Origin: Apostichopus japonicus
Taxonomy: Eukaryota > Echinodermata > Holothuroidea > Aspidochirotida > Stichopodidae
Direction of reading: 5' to 3'
DNA length: 64,000 bases
NCBI RefSeq assembly: GCF_037975245.1
Contig: NC_092577.1
Span: 30,593,398-30,657,397, forward strand
Shown: positions 32,001 to 44,500 of the stretch, piece by piece
Layout: each line of letters begins with the position of its first letter
Numbering within the stretch: position 1 is the stretch's first letter
Notes under the pieces: model-generated
Seen by the model: only the letters and a program-made list of their open reading frames with translations
Databases searched by the model: none
What the model was told of the DNA's origin: nothing
Translations under genes and position numbers: made by a program

Positions 32001-35000
32001 CCATTAGTGCAAAAAGACCAGCGATTCCCTCTACGACCGTCCACTTATTCTCAAGTCCATCCAATCTCAGTGCAAAGAGAATGAAATAAGTGCATAACCT
32101 TCAGGGCTTTTTTGGCAAACAATAAACTTCAGTACATAAGCTTTTTGGGACACAAAGCAATCTTTATAGGTAAAAATTATTAACAAATTGTATTTGTGGG
32201 GGGGGAGGGAGAATTCAAACGATTGCAGCTAACAGATCATATGGTCAAGACGGAGAGATTTTTTTCAAGTTGTCAACTTTTTGGTTGCCTAAAAAATGTA
32301 ACAAAATAACAAAGATTGTCAAATGGTGTGTGCACTGAAGGAGAGATGTGTAGGTTTAGTGAATAGAATGCCAGTCTTGGGCCAGTAAAACTATGCTACG
32401 GGTACCACTACTCTTGTTTTATTTCAGTATCTTCACATCAATTTATCATTTTACTTATTTGGGGAGTATCCAGTTACAATGCAATCTGAGTTTGATGTTT
32501 ACCATTAGTCCTCGACCACCAGATTTTGGTCGCCAGAACAAACATTCGGTCGTCTCGGACACTTGGACTACCGTCACAAACTTGTCCTCTTCGACGAGGC
32601 TGAGCGATATCGGACTACTATGATGCATAGCCATGTCAGAATCATTTAAAGGTTATAGCCACTACACATTTAATGTAAATTATTTGTTTAACGCATGAAT
32701 AATTAATTTACAAAACGAGGTAGCCTGAAGATAGATGAAATAAAGGAATGCAGGACAGTTGTTGCAGATCAGAACGAGGAGCAGGTGGGAACCATTCATA
32801 TATAAAGGCATCTCAAATAATGGGTAATAGTACTGGGGATCCAGGGGTGACATTGGGAAGGGAATTTTCTTCAGATGTTACATACATAAATGGAAGGTCA
32901 GAAATAAATCCCTCAGTAATGCTAGATGACAATAGCTCATTTTAACATGATAGGAACAAATTAGGAGTGTGTGTGTGAGGGAGGGGGGAGGGAGGGAGGG
33001 GGTTGACTTTTTGTTTGTCTAGTAGGCACATCAGAAGTGGTGAATATTACATTACAAATCCTTTAAAGTCCATTATTGAAGGCATAGTGGTAAAGGCAAT
33101 GGCACCACTATCATATGTAACACACCTACAAATTGTGGGGGTAAAAGAGAAACTTTTTCACATATCATTGAAAATCATGCTGATACTGTGTTCACCAGCT
33201 TAAAACCTCAAGAGAGAAGGTTGGGGCAGAGGGGGTGGGTTGAAGATGACTATTGAACAGTTGACTACAGAAAGTGTAAAAGCTAACAAGAGGCTTCATT
33301 ATTCAGTAGTGCTTGGTAAAAGGGATTTCAAATCTTTCCATATTATCAAGCAAGATCAACCTCATCTGCGACACCTACACCTGACGAACAATTATTTTGA
33401 AAAATGCCACATCATGCACCACATGAGGCAATGAAAGTACTTACACACACTGAACAACGAGACCCCGACCAGTATCATTCCCGTATTAAACTCCAACACG
33501 GGGAGGGGGGGAGGGGGGTTATGTATCAGAGACGGATATTACCATTAAGCAGTCACTATGTACAAGATCTGACACTGCCATAGACAAAATGATTCAAATG
33601 TAACAGTGAAATACGTTTAGTCGTTTACCTATATCCAACCAACCACTCCTTTCTTACACCCGAGACAGAAAAAAGGTTTTCTTGGTTGAAAAGAATACAC
33701 ACCTCAAACTATAAACTGTATACACCACCCGATGGGGTCTCCAACCTACAACAACGAGAGCGATACATAATTTTGCTCCTTTTTCTTCCGAATCAAAGAT
33801 ATAAATCTCCACAGCAAACGTATATCATGCTGAAACAAATCAAAATCATTGGGCGGTCATAAAAAAAATTAAAGAAAATTCAATCACCTAGAAAATTGTC
33901 TTCGAAACTATTTAATAGTTAGGATTCTTTCTTTGAATGTACCACTATGAGTGCGAAGGAGGGCGGAGAGGAGAGGAGAGGACAGGTTAAGAGAGGAGAG
34001 GAAATGAGAGGGGAGATGGCAAACCAGGGAACAAAGGTGGTAGAAATAGGCTGGCAAAAGGGTGAAAATATGGACAATGGGTTACAGAGAATCCGTGCAA
34101 ATGGAAGATTATACAAGACATTACAAAAGTTGGCCGACACTTGACCGGACGGGGGAAAACAAATTAACCACTTGCAAAATACATGAGAGATCGTTTAAAC
34201 TTTCGCAAAGATGGTTTTGTTTTTCCTTCTTAAAAAGTAAAGAGTATTCATTCACAGGCAAATAAAGAAAAGGTGAAACTGTGTTAATCCAAAAGTCTGT
34301 CGCCAGAGTACATTAATAATTACATCACAATTAAAAAATACTACAATCAACATTTTCATATCTGTATCAAACTCTTGTAAAACTGAAGTGTAACCATAAG
34401 TTCAGGAAATTCTTCGTCTTTCTACGCAGTCTCATCGAGCGACGTTTATTTGAACTTTGATCAAATGTGTTACCTACAATACACAGAAAGCTGACACCAA
34501 ACAGAGAGGAGCCCCCCCCCACCCACACGCTCCCATTTCTAAAAGAAGATTCACAAATTCATTTTTTGTTCCTTGCGGAATCCTTTACAAGGAGAGTACA
34601 AAGTTAACCCTGTTTTAAACAGTTAAAAAAGAACAAATGTAAGCATCCTGGTGATTTTTGTTTTGTTTTTTGTTGTTGAGATATGATCATGTTGTACCAA
34701 ACCGGAACTCATCCTTTTTAAGATTTGATTCTGTACCACTGTTCCCAATCACCCCCCCCCCCCCCGGCCTTCCCCCATCTGTAACCCCTCGTCAATCACG
34801 ACAGCTCTTCTTCCCTACAACAAAAATCTTACTTATTGTCATTAAGTTCTACCAAATTTTCAAAAATGGATTTTTATTTTTGCTTTGGTGTGGCTTTTTT
34901 GGGGGCGAATGTGGCACATTTACCTCATGGGACACATTTGTGACTAGAACAGAGTTTTGTGTTTTAAATACATCCATAGTTGCTTGCTCGTTTGCGGTGA

Positions 35001-35240
35001 CAAGATCTGCACAGACAGCTATTGTCGCGATGCAGACTAAACTACTTGCCAAGCTTTGTTACTCCATTTCAAGCCTAAAGAACACCACTGACACATCAAA
35101 TACACACACGATACACATTTCTAGAAACACGGGCGAAATTTCTCCTCTTAATCTCAAGCACCCCTCCTCTTCCGCTCTCTTTCTCAATAGTTATTAGACC
35201 CTTCTTCTCTGTCGTTTTCTATCGATCATTCGTTGTCATG
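29046..35240. other. Convergent intergenic region between PSMF1 and PTP4A
   Basis: No coding exon is recognisable. It has G, A and C homopolymers, a GA repeat at 29455-29475 and a purine-rich stretch at 33955-34020. Parts may belong to a long PTP4A 3' UTR on the minus strand. The open frames here, including the 179-codon one at 34658-35197, show no family resemblance. Confidence 0.5.
29098..29116. repeat. G homopolymer
   Basis: A run of about 18 G just beyond the probable PSMF1 transcript end. Confidence 0.9.
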
Positions 35241-35246
35241 TTTATT
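35241..35246 (-). terminator. Candidate PTP4A polyadenylation signal
   Basis: TTTATT on the plus strand reads AATAAA on the minus strand, 200 bases after the stop codon. Other AATAAA copies lie further on, so a longer 3' UTR is possible. Confidence 0.35.
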
Positions 35247-35445
35247 TTATCTCCCCTGTCAGACCGCTCCCCGCCCCCCTCATCCCACTTTTCCAAAAGC
35301 TTTCTTCTTTATATCTCAACTACCAAATCGTGTCATGTCTTAGAGTCAAACCCCTGCCGCAATGCTGCTACCACATTGTAATAACTCCCCTTAGTGAAAT
35401 GGATGCAAAAAAGGCATGTTTTCCGCGAGGACTCTCGATATCGAT

Positions 35446-35593
35446 TCATTGGATGCAGCACGGTTTGTCGTCCGATCCGTTGTTGGCATTGTTCTTCTTG
35501 TACCACTTGAACCATTTGGCACGGAGTCGATCCCGCGAGCGGTATTTCTCCAGGAATAAGAGCTGTCTGGTGTTAATGGCACCGCGACGTTTC
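35446..35593 (-). CDS. PTP4A: PTP4A exon 4
   Basis: The acceptor CCCTTTGCAG precedes GAAACGTCG. Encodes KRRGAINTRQLLFLEKYR, the polybasic tail and CCIQ, with TGA at 35446-35448. Confidence 0.94.
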
Positions 35594-38500
35594 CTGCAAA
35601 GGGAACGACAAAAAATTTAAAATGATACAGACTTGAAAAAAAATCATGTGACAGTGAAGTGCCGATACCGTGACTTTTTGATTCGGACTAATTTAATTTT
35701 TTTTTAAAACAATTTTGGATTATACTTAATCATCCCTACATACTACATAATCCCAACCAAAGCCCCCCCCCCCTTCCCCTTCCCACAAAGAGCAGTTTTC
35801 TTAGCAATCCCACCTCAAATCCACTCCCACATACAGAACAGGACCGACATGGGAATCTCTCCATCTCGAGAAAGCAAACCCTAAGGTAACCTCTCTCCTT
35901 TTCCACTTATTAGAGACGCATAAACGAGCAACTCTCGCAAGCAACTTGAGTCGCAACTTGCTCACCCTGAAGAGGCATCCTAGCTTAAAATGTCAGAGCT
36001 ATCCATGTCTGATTTGATACTACCTGGGCCAAATGGAGGGTGAACAGCCATCATCCCACTCACTGTTAGCTGTCATATTTTTCACGGTGAAGGAGAAGGC
36101 AGATATAAAGTCCCTCTGTGATGTAGTTTTTCACACTCGCTCAAGTCTTGAGATTTATAATTAAGGTAACATGAATATATTTCTTCTTCAAATTTTGTAA
36201 CCCCTTTATGGTTTGTTTTTAATGGAGGAGCATCGTGAATGTTCCTTCAGGGATCTTTAATTTACTATCTGTACTTACTCTCTGATATAATCGACAGCAT
36301 CTGTGTACTGTAGACCAGCCTCCATCAGGGCCACTGCGACCAGCAATGGGGCTCGGCCCAGACCGGCCATGCAATGGACCGCCACGCAACTCTCCGGGGT
36401 ATCCATGAACCGTTTCTTCAACAGCGCCACCCATTTGTCTATGATATCCACCGATGGTACGCCACCATCGTCAAAAACCAAATCCTGTAGAGAGGGCAAG
36501 ATGGAAGAATAGACAGTGAGGTTTAAGGAAAATGAATGAAAATCCACAGATTTAAACATCACCTATAAACAATTTTTAACAAAATAAACAAAATAAAACA
36601 ATTTTTATTATAAAATATCCAAATTTACAGACAAATGGGACCAAGCATCCATTTAAGATGGCTAACTAGGAAGAGTGTCAATAGTAGAAGAATAGGCGTC
36701 GCTGCATCACTAGAGATCAAATGACTTACAGATTTGCATCTCCAAGGCTTATTGAGTAGAGCAGAGACATTTGGGGGATTGGAGGAGGGAAGGGTATAAC
36801 CTGGAGAGAAAAGCGGACTTAAACCAAGTTCAATAAAGCCGTATGGTACTTTTTAGAAGAGAAAGAAAAGTCGCCCGAGAAAGAACCTGGATTCGAAGAC
36901 CAAACAACTTGATCCACTCTTTAATCCCAGTCACCTTTACAGTGAGACTAATCTGTATTTAACCATGTGATCATGATGCTATGTCCTGTGAGGTATCACA
37001 AGTGCCTTCAGACAGGAATAGATTCTACACATGATCTCGGTTGAAAGGTCAGAGGTCAATCTACTGTGTACTTTTTGCACCTCGAGCTAAAAAGAACAGA
37101 CGCAAAATCTTCCCAAAGCTGAAAACCTAGAAAAAGGTTCCATAAAGCTAGCAGATTAAAGTTCATATAAAAAACATGGAAATAAGCAACAACAGTACGT
37201 CTAAATTAATTTGCCTCAAAGTGCATACTTTCATCCCCAGGATGGTAATTACTTCAATCAGATGACATAACTATTGAAACGCTTTCGGCAAACTCCAAAC
37301 AAATTTTATGAACCACGGGTAACACCAACCATTGTTATAGTAACCCCCTCTCAAACCCCCAACTGCTATCTGGAGATCAACTTATAGCTCGGCTACTCCA
37401 TTTAGATAACTAAAAAAAGTTGCCATTTTCTGTTCTTATTGGTTTGTAACCTGTCTTTGGTTCTGTGCTACGACATTCGCACAAAAATTTCTTCCATAAT
37501 TGAGACACTTCACGTTATCACAGGATATCATTTCCTGGTTGAAGTGTCAAGAGGGGATTTCCTTTCTTATGGGTTGCTTCAATAACTTTTCACCTAACTT
37601 GAAATATTTACCAGGAAGTAGAATCAAAAGAGGACTGGGATGCCTTATAAATACATGTGGTAAAGTGTTTAAAGACTTAACAACTGTACTTTTAAGAAAA
37701 TATTGTTGATTCGTCGCCATAGCTTCGCTTTTGATATCGTGAGATTAATCCATGGTTCATTATGATTATTACTTCTACGAGAGTAATGCGGACACAATGT
37801 TAGGCCCTGGACAAATTTCGACGTTACGAAGATTAGATCCGAGCCATACTCTCTTCATACAGTACGGCAAGACTCTGTCTGGACAGTTCACTTCCGTACA
37901 GTGGCACTTATCATTCATTTAATTTTTTTATCAAAACAAGTCAACGAGAATCCACCTGTTTTGAGATGTGGAAATATTTCACAAAAGAGGGAAGACTGCT
38001 GTGAATCCGCCTTACAGGAATGGAATTTCACAACTTTAACCATTTGCCCAAGAAATGCATATGTGGTTCCAGATGCCTTCCGGCCAAAAACAACGTCTCA
38101 CAGGCATTTTCCTGCATTACAACACACAGTAGGTTAAAAATACTGTACATACTTTCTTGAGAACAGCCCCAATAGCATTTGCTAATAATAGCCAGGGGTA
38201 TGGGGCTTACAGTATGTTAGGAGGGGATATCATGCTGATTCATTCGACTGACTATTTGTTAACCGACCGCGTCGTGTGTTTATGTTCTTGTTGTGTCTAC
38301 TGGCAGATATAAACTTCCACCTTTTCCTTTCTACTGGTTAAAACAAAGAAACACTGGCATTCAGCCAGTAACTAGCCAAAAGTTTTGAGGCCTGCCCAAT
38401 GACAATAAGACAACATTGCTAGATAATCCATTAATGATAAAACTTTTAAACTTTATATGATATCGGTAGATAGGAGAGTGCATGTAGACTGGTAGGTCTA

Positions 38501-41500
38501 GGTACAATAATATTCAGGCGTCACCGATTAATTCTTGACAAGTTTGTAACTATGGACGTATCCTATTTATATACTAATATACCTCATGATGTGACAGTGG
38601 TGGTGGGCCTACATAAACAAGACAGGAACATCTAGCTCCGAGCCTCGCACATCGCTGGGAAGGAGAACTTGACAGCGATGTCCAATCCAGAGGGATCCAG
38701 ACCCCAATGAATTGGTCCCTACAAAGGGACACGTCATAGCTTGTTCCGGTTGTTGGGAACTCCGTCCTTTTTGCCTCGGTGACCAACGCGAAATTTCCAG
38801 TTTCTGCACACAGGCATACCCCCTAAAGCATGGGCGTCATATGCTTTCTCACCTGATTGGAAGAGGATGGGAGTTGTTCACCTTCCCCCTCCCCCCGCCT
38901 CATACACAGGGTCCCGCTCAAACTCAGCCTATCACAAGCACTGATTCTGGTCATCGCACCCTATTGGCCGAGAAGACTGTAGTTCCCAATCCTGCTGGGG
39001 CTCATCGCGGGAACCCAACGCAGCCTCCCGGACTAACCACATCTAGTGAACCTAGGCCGGGCCTGAGTCAGTCTACCCCACCTGCGGTCACTGAAGCTAA
39101 CTGCGTGGCCATTATCCAGTCTCAGTTCAAGAGCGAGAGGCCTTTCTCAGGACACTGCCGCCATGGCTGCATCAGCAAGGCAACCGTCCACCATCAGGAC
39201 GTATGATTCCAGACTGCATGGCAAGGTTCTTTGAATGGTGCTCCCACATACAGTACAGACCTGTCCGGATTCTACCTCTCTAGGGAGATTGGCAGACGTC
39301 ATGATGCTTCTCTTCAGCCAAGGTAAACAATCAAACACCATCCGGAACTACTGGTCAGCCATCTCGGATATCTATCTTTTCGTGACAATTTTGCAGGAAT
39401 CCTGGTTTCCGAAGATTTCAATCTTCATAGACATTCTCTCAAAAACCTATAAAATGTATTCTTATTGCCTCAAACTTCAAATATATAACTGAACGTAACG
39501 AAAAGGAATCAATTGGACCTTCGTATTAAGTCTCACACATCACCGGCCTCAACAAAGACTTGGCATCCCTTAACAACTACCAGTTCCACAAAAATATATA
39601 TATAATCCCTTCTTTCTTTGTTCCTTAATCTGCTTAATCCTGTATAGTCATGGTTTAATTCATCAGTGGCCCTTCTACTTATCTCACTTCATACTTTCAT
39701 TGTGTTACAAAAAGCTGGTTACTTGAATTAACCAGTTCCAAACGCACTTGTATATATTTATAAAATACCAGCTAAAACAGTGGAATTCTAATAAACCTAC
39801 AGTAATTAATTCACAAACACTTAGCGCAAGGCTTGCACATATATAGAGAGAGAGAATCAAATAATTACTGGTAAACTGCATCACGTATTTGAGACATAAA
39901 TGAGCACTCTAGATCCTTGCTTCAAGTCAACAGATCTGTAAGCTACAGCAGGCTCGTAATATGAAAAAAAGTATGTTTACACACACACACTAGCATCGCC
40001 CTTTCACTTAAATATAATCTAGCTACTGTACTTTATTCTTGCTAAACATTCAACAAGCCCTTAGCAAGCTTGTCAACTGGCAATGAAAATATAAAGTTAC
40101 ACAGAAATTCAATATTGATCCTCACAATTAATAGAAAGAAGCTATTGTGGTTGATTTTGATGGTTTTATCAAACATCCATCACTCCGTTGTTGAGTTATG
40201 GCGGACCCAAGACAGTGTCACAGACGTGCGCACACACACATACGCACGCACACACACGCCAACCTGACTGCATAGGTACCTTTGCCTCCAAAGTACCACG
40301 ATATATTCGAATGCTCAACAAAAAACATCCAAAATGACTGTCAACATAATGCTGACATTGCAAGCATTTATCTAGCAAATTTTGCATCTCTTTATTGGTT
40401 TTTGATGGTGTTTTTAATTTTGATTACAGGCTTACCAGAACTTCGATTCCTTCTTTGGCCAACAGTTCCTTGTCATATTTTGGTTCACAGACGCGTACCA
40501 CTTCTTGTACGTCCCTCTTTTTCAGCTCCTGTGAATAAACAAACGAAGCTCGTATTCAAGCACTTTCAAGCTCTAGAAATTGAAATGGCACCCTTGACCA
40601 GAAATGCCAACAACATCCATCAACATCATTTGCAATTTCTGGATAAAAGATCAAGGTTTGACGATTTAAGATGCATCGGTGAACAAAAATGATTTTGTTA
40701 TTGAGTGAAAGACTGACCCTCAAAGGCCTCAATTAATTATATTAAATCGTAAAAAACAAAAACATGGTTCTCTGTGACAATGACCTTAAAATTGTGTTCC
40801 TATGCAGAGGAAAATGTGTGACCCCGAGCAGAAGCGGACGATCAAGCCTATGGGCACGAATTCACTCCGAAGGAGACATTTAAATTTTACGCAACTGACT
40901 TTAAATGTCAGTTCTATGACCATTATATTGTTGATGAAACCATCAGTAAAAGCCAAGGTTATGAAATTCACCTAAGACCTTTTAGTAAGGTTCTAAAAAT
41001 TTTGAAAATGGCATTACATCATCTGAATCTGACCTGATGGTATTTGGGGCTTAACTACACTACCAGCAGCAGCTTTACAAACTTGACCTGTTTCCGTCCA
41101 AGGTCACACAATATAACCAGTCAGTAACAAGTGCCAATTGTTTCAAGTTCAAGACCAAAGTTCAGATTGATTTCTCCCTATGACAAACAAAACTGTACTT
41201 GAAGTGATAATTAATCAAACTGAGGAATGATGATGACATATGATGGACACTAGCAAAAACAATGTTGTTTATCAAAGCTAGTGACCAGTTGGTATGAACC
41301 GAAATGGAAAAATATAGTATCAACCAAACTATTTGACAAAGTGCATACATTGTCTTGAAAACCTGCCAAGGATACAACTAACAATTAATTAGTGACTGCA
41401 TTTAGTTAGTTAATAGAACTTTACATAACTTCCACACTTTAATGTCTCCTGCTTACTTACATTCATTCGATTTCAAGATATTCATCCTAGCATACTCTTA

Positions 41501-44500
41501 CTTCTATTCTGAACAAACTCTGGTCATGGTGTCAAATCCAAGCAACATTAAAAAGATGTTACAGTGAGCTACTGTACTGGCACAATTCAAATAACATTTT
41601 CTTGCCAGAATACCAGACACATTTATTTCACAAAATACCACTACCAGACACATTTATTTAACAGAGTATCAAACACATTTATTTAACAGAATACCAGACA
41701 CATTTATTTAACAGAGTACCAAACACATTTATTTAACAGAATACCAGACACATTTATTTAACGGAGTACCAAACACATTTATTTGCCAGAGACTCAAGAG
41801 TTAGACCTGAATGTTATCCACTTTGCCAACAGGCAGCACTTGTTAAAAAAAAAATTTTTATGAAAAATCATGGTACAACGGGTGCATTACTTATAAGAGG
41901 TCTGCTTCATGCCCAAATGTATGAAATGTTGGAACTTTAACCTGTTCTTTGGACTAGTGTCTTCTTGTAAATTTGTAATAACTAAGCAGGGAATTATTTA
42001 TGCGGTATCACTTCGCAAAATGCTCTGCAAACTTGTCAAACTGCTATACAAGTGCAAAGATGCATATATAGCGGTTTTGTACACAGAAACCATAGTACTT
42101 CATCATGAGACAAAGTTCATAACCTCTTCCAAAGTGGTCCCTGACGCGGCCTCGGGTGGGTGGCGGGCAAACCCCGCCACCCGCCGAGAAGAAAATCTTA
42201 AGCTAACAAAAGTTGCTGACGCCTCCTGACGGGGGAAACCCACCCCGAGAAGTCGGGGGGGGGGGTAAAAATCCAATGTATTCCGGGCAATTTCAGTAAG
42301 ATTTTAATCAACTACGAAAACGTATGTGTAAACACTTTGGATGGCAGAATGAGAAGGAAGGGCAACGACCGGAGGGAGCCGGTCGCTGAGGGTGCACAGT
42401 GTTAAAAGATTACCTGGGCATACTAGACACGGTAGAATGAGGTGCTAAGGTTGTGAGGAGACAGGTAAGCGAGGAACGAACTAAATACTGCTTTACAAGA
42501 GCAAAGATGCATAAAGCAGTTTTGTACACAGAAACAATAGTACTTCATAATGAGACAAAGTTCACAACCTTCAAAACTGCTCTGCTAAATGTCAATGCTC
42601 AATTATTCACTGTTAAATGTGATTCAACATACAGTACTATATGTGAAGATCTTTCAAGCTTTAGTTTTGCAGTTTAACACCATATTTCTGACTCTGAACT
42701 ACTTTGAACTCAAATAACCTTCGACCTCCACAGTAACAATAAGTTTCTCGTTTTCATTAAGGTGGATCCACATGTACCAAGTATGAAGTTCACACATTAT
42801 GACATTAAGTACAAGTTTATTGATTTGCTGTATCAACTGTACAAGCAACGGCATCAAATACACACACACATCACACATTCATCATGGCATTGATTCCTTT
42901 AGAGCTTCGGCAACGGATCAAAAGCGTTAAGAAGTATCTAAAGTGACAACCGCAAATGAGTGAAGAGACTTCCCGCCAGGATACATAACTGTACACGGAT
43001 ATCTACTTGGTTATCAAATGTCAGGTTATAAATTATAATGTTACATTAATACTACTGTACAAACAAGAGAAACTGAAACCTAGACACTGTCAGCCTGAAT
43101 TATACATTATCATACATGTAGCCCAACAAGCTCATCACTACACTGAGGCATTTCTTCCCCTCCCCTCCCCTTCCCCTCACCCTTCCCCTCACCCTTCCCC
43201 TCACCCTACCCCCCCCCCCCTACCACCCCAAAATTTATACTTTGCTAAGGATTACTTCTTAACAAACAGTGAGAAAAAGAAATAAACCTATCTGCAACTG
43301 TTCAGAATTTTTTTTATTTAAATGTTTTCTGGATAATGTAAATGTACTATACAACATACAGTACTATTACAGGTACGTACCAGCATCATCGTATACAATG
43401 CAAACTACACTAATTACCATATGCTATACATAGCTTTCCATTCTCACATGACTACATTAATGACTGCAGCAGATGTTATATTTACCAATATCCTTGTTAA
43501 ATTATTTTAACGACATATAATTAAACAGAATCCTCCAGCAGTCATGTTTTAGGTTTTACATAAATACACAAACACACAAATATTAAACTGAAGAATGAGA
43601 CTGGGGGAATAGTTAACTGACTGAGTGTATGACATACTGTAAAGTGGTTAAACAGTTACACAAATGCAGCAAAGGCAATGTTTGTTTACAAGATGAAATC
43701 TTAGTATTTCCATCTTATGTATTTTTTTGAGGGTCAATGGAGGTCACAAGCCTCACAACTGTTGAGTAGCAAGTACATTTAACATTTCAAGAGAATTAAG
43801 TTTTTAGTCCCTGTTCGCAATCAATGCATCTCAGGTCATGGAGGATAAAACAAGTTGTTTGTAATAATATACATGTTAGTAAGTACCCCCTGTGTAACCT
43901 TCAAAGCAGATGAGAATGTAGCCTGGTAGGAATGAGGGAAAAGGAATGCTCTGGCTTCTTGCCAAAAGAAAGCTGATAGTCCAGTGCCTTTGTACTGGGA
44001 GTCAATAGTGGCATTGTGAACAGTCCTTTACTTGATACTATAATAGTTATTTGTAATTTGTCATGTATTGTGTTGGTTTAAAGGTAGATCTCTCTCTCTC
44101 TAATATACTTTGGTGCACCCCTGCAATACCCACTACTTTCATCTTCCAGTAAGGTAAATTTCCCTCTTCTCTACATTAAGTTAAGGAGGCAGTGCACCAT
44201 TTTTCCAAATATTTGAAGAATGCAATTACACCCCAAAACTATATTAACTGGAAACAAAAAATTGCCTTTAGTTACAATCAAATAGTATGAAGTTGACATA
44301 AAAAAATTTGAAAATCATGAATGAGTAGTTGCAAAACATAACTACTGGATTGTGAAGAGATTTAAGTTTGACTTTTCTGTTAAAGAGTTTACAAACCTGC
44401 CCATCCCCCTCCCCCCCCCCGCCCATCCCAAAAGGTGTAAACGTGGAGATTAAACATTTAAAAAAAAAGGTAGATTGATGCCCAACACCTAGAGATTTTA

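Larger units (their letters stand above)
36485..40435. other. PTP4A intron between exons 2 and 3
   Basis: Nothing in the first 2 kb apart from unrecognised sequence. The second half holds a broken DIRS-like element (38605-39370), a short telomere-unrelated CA tract (40229-40259) and ordinary AT-rich DNA. Confidence 0.5.

Noticed and set aside
34658-35197. 179-codon plus-strand open frame
   Set aside because: It lies in the probable PTP4A 3' UTR region, includes a C-run coding for prolines, has no family resemblance and no splice support.
41606-41790. CRISPR array
   Set aside because: The units are contiguous without unique spacers, and the DNA is animal nuclear.
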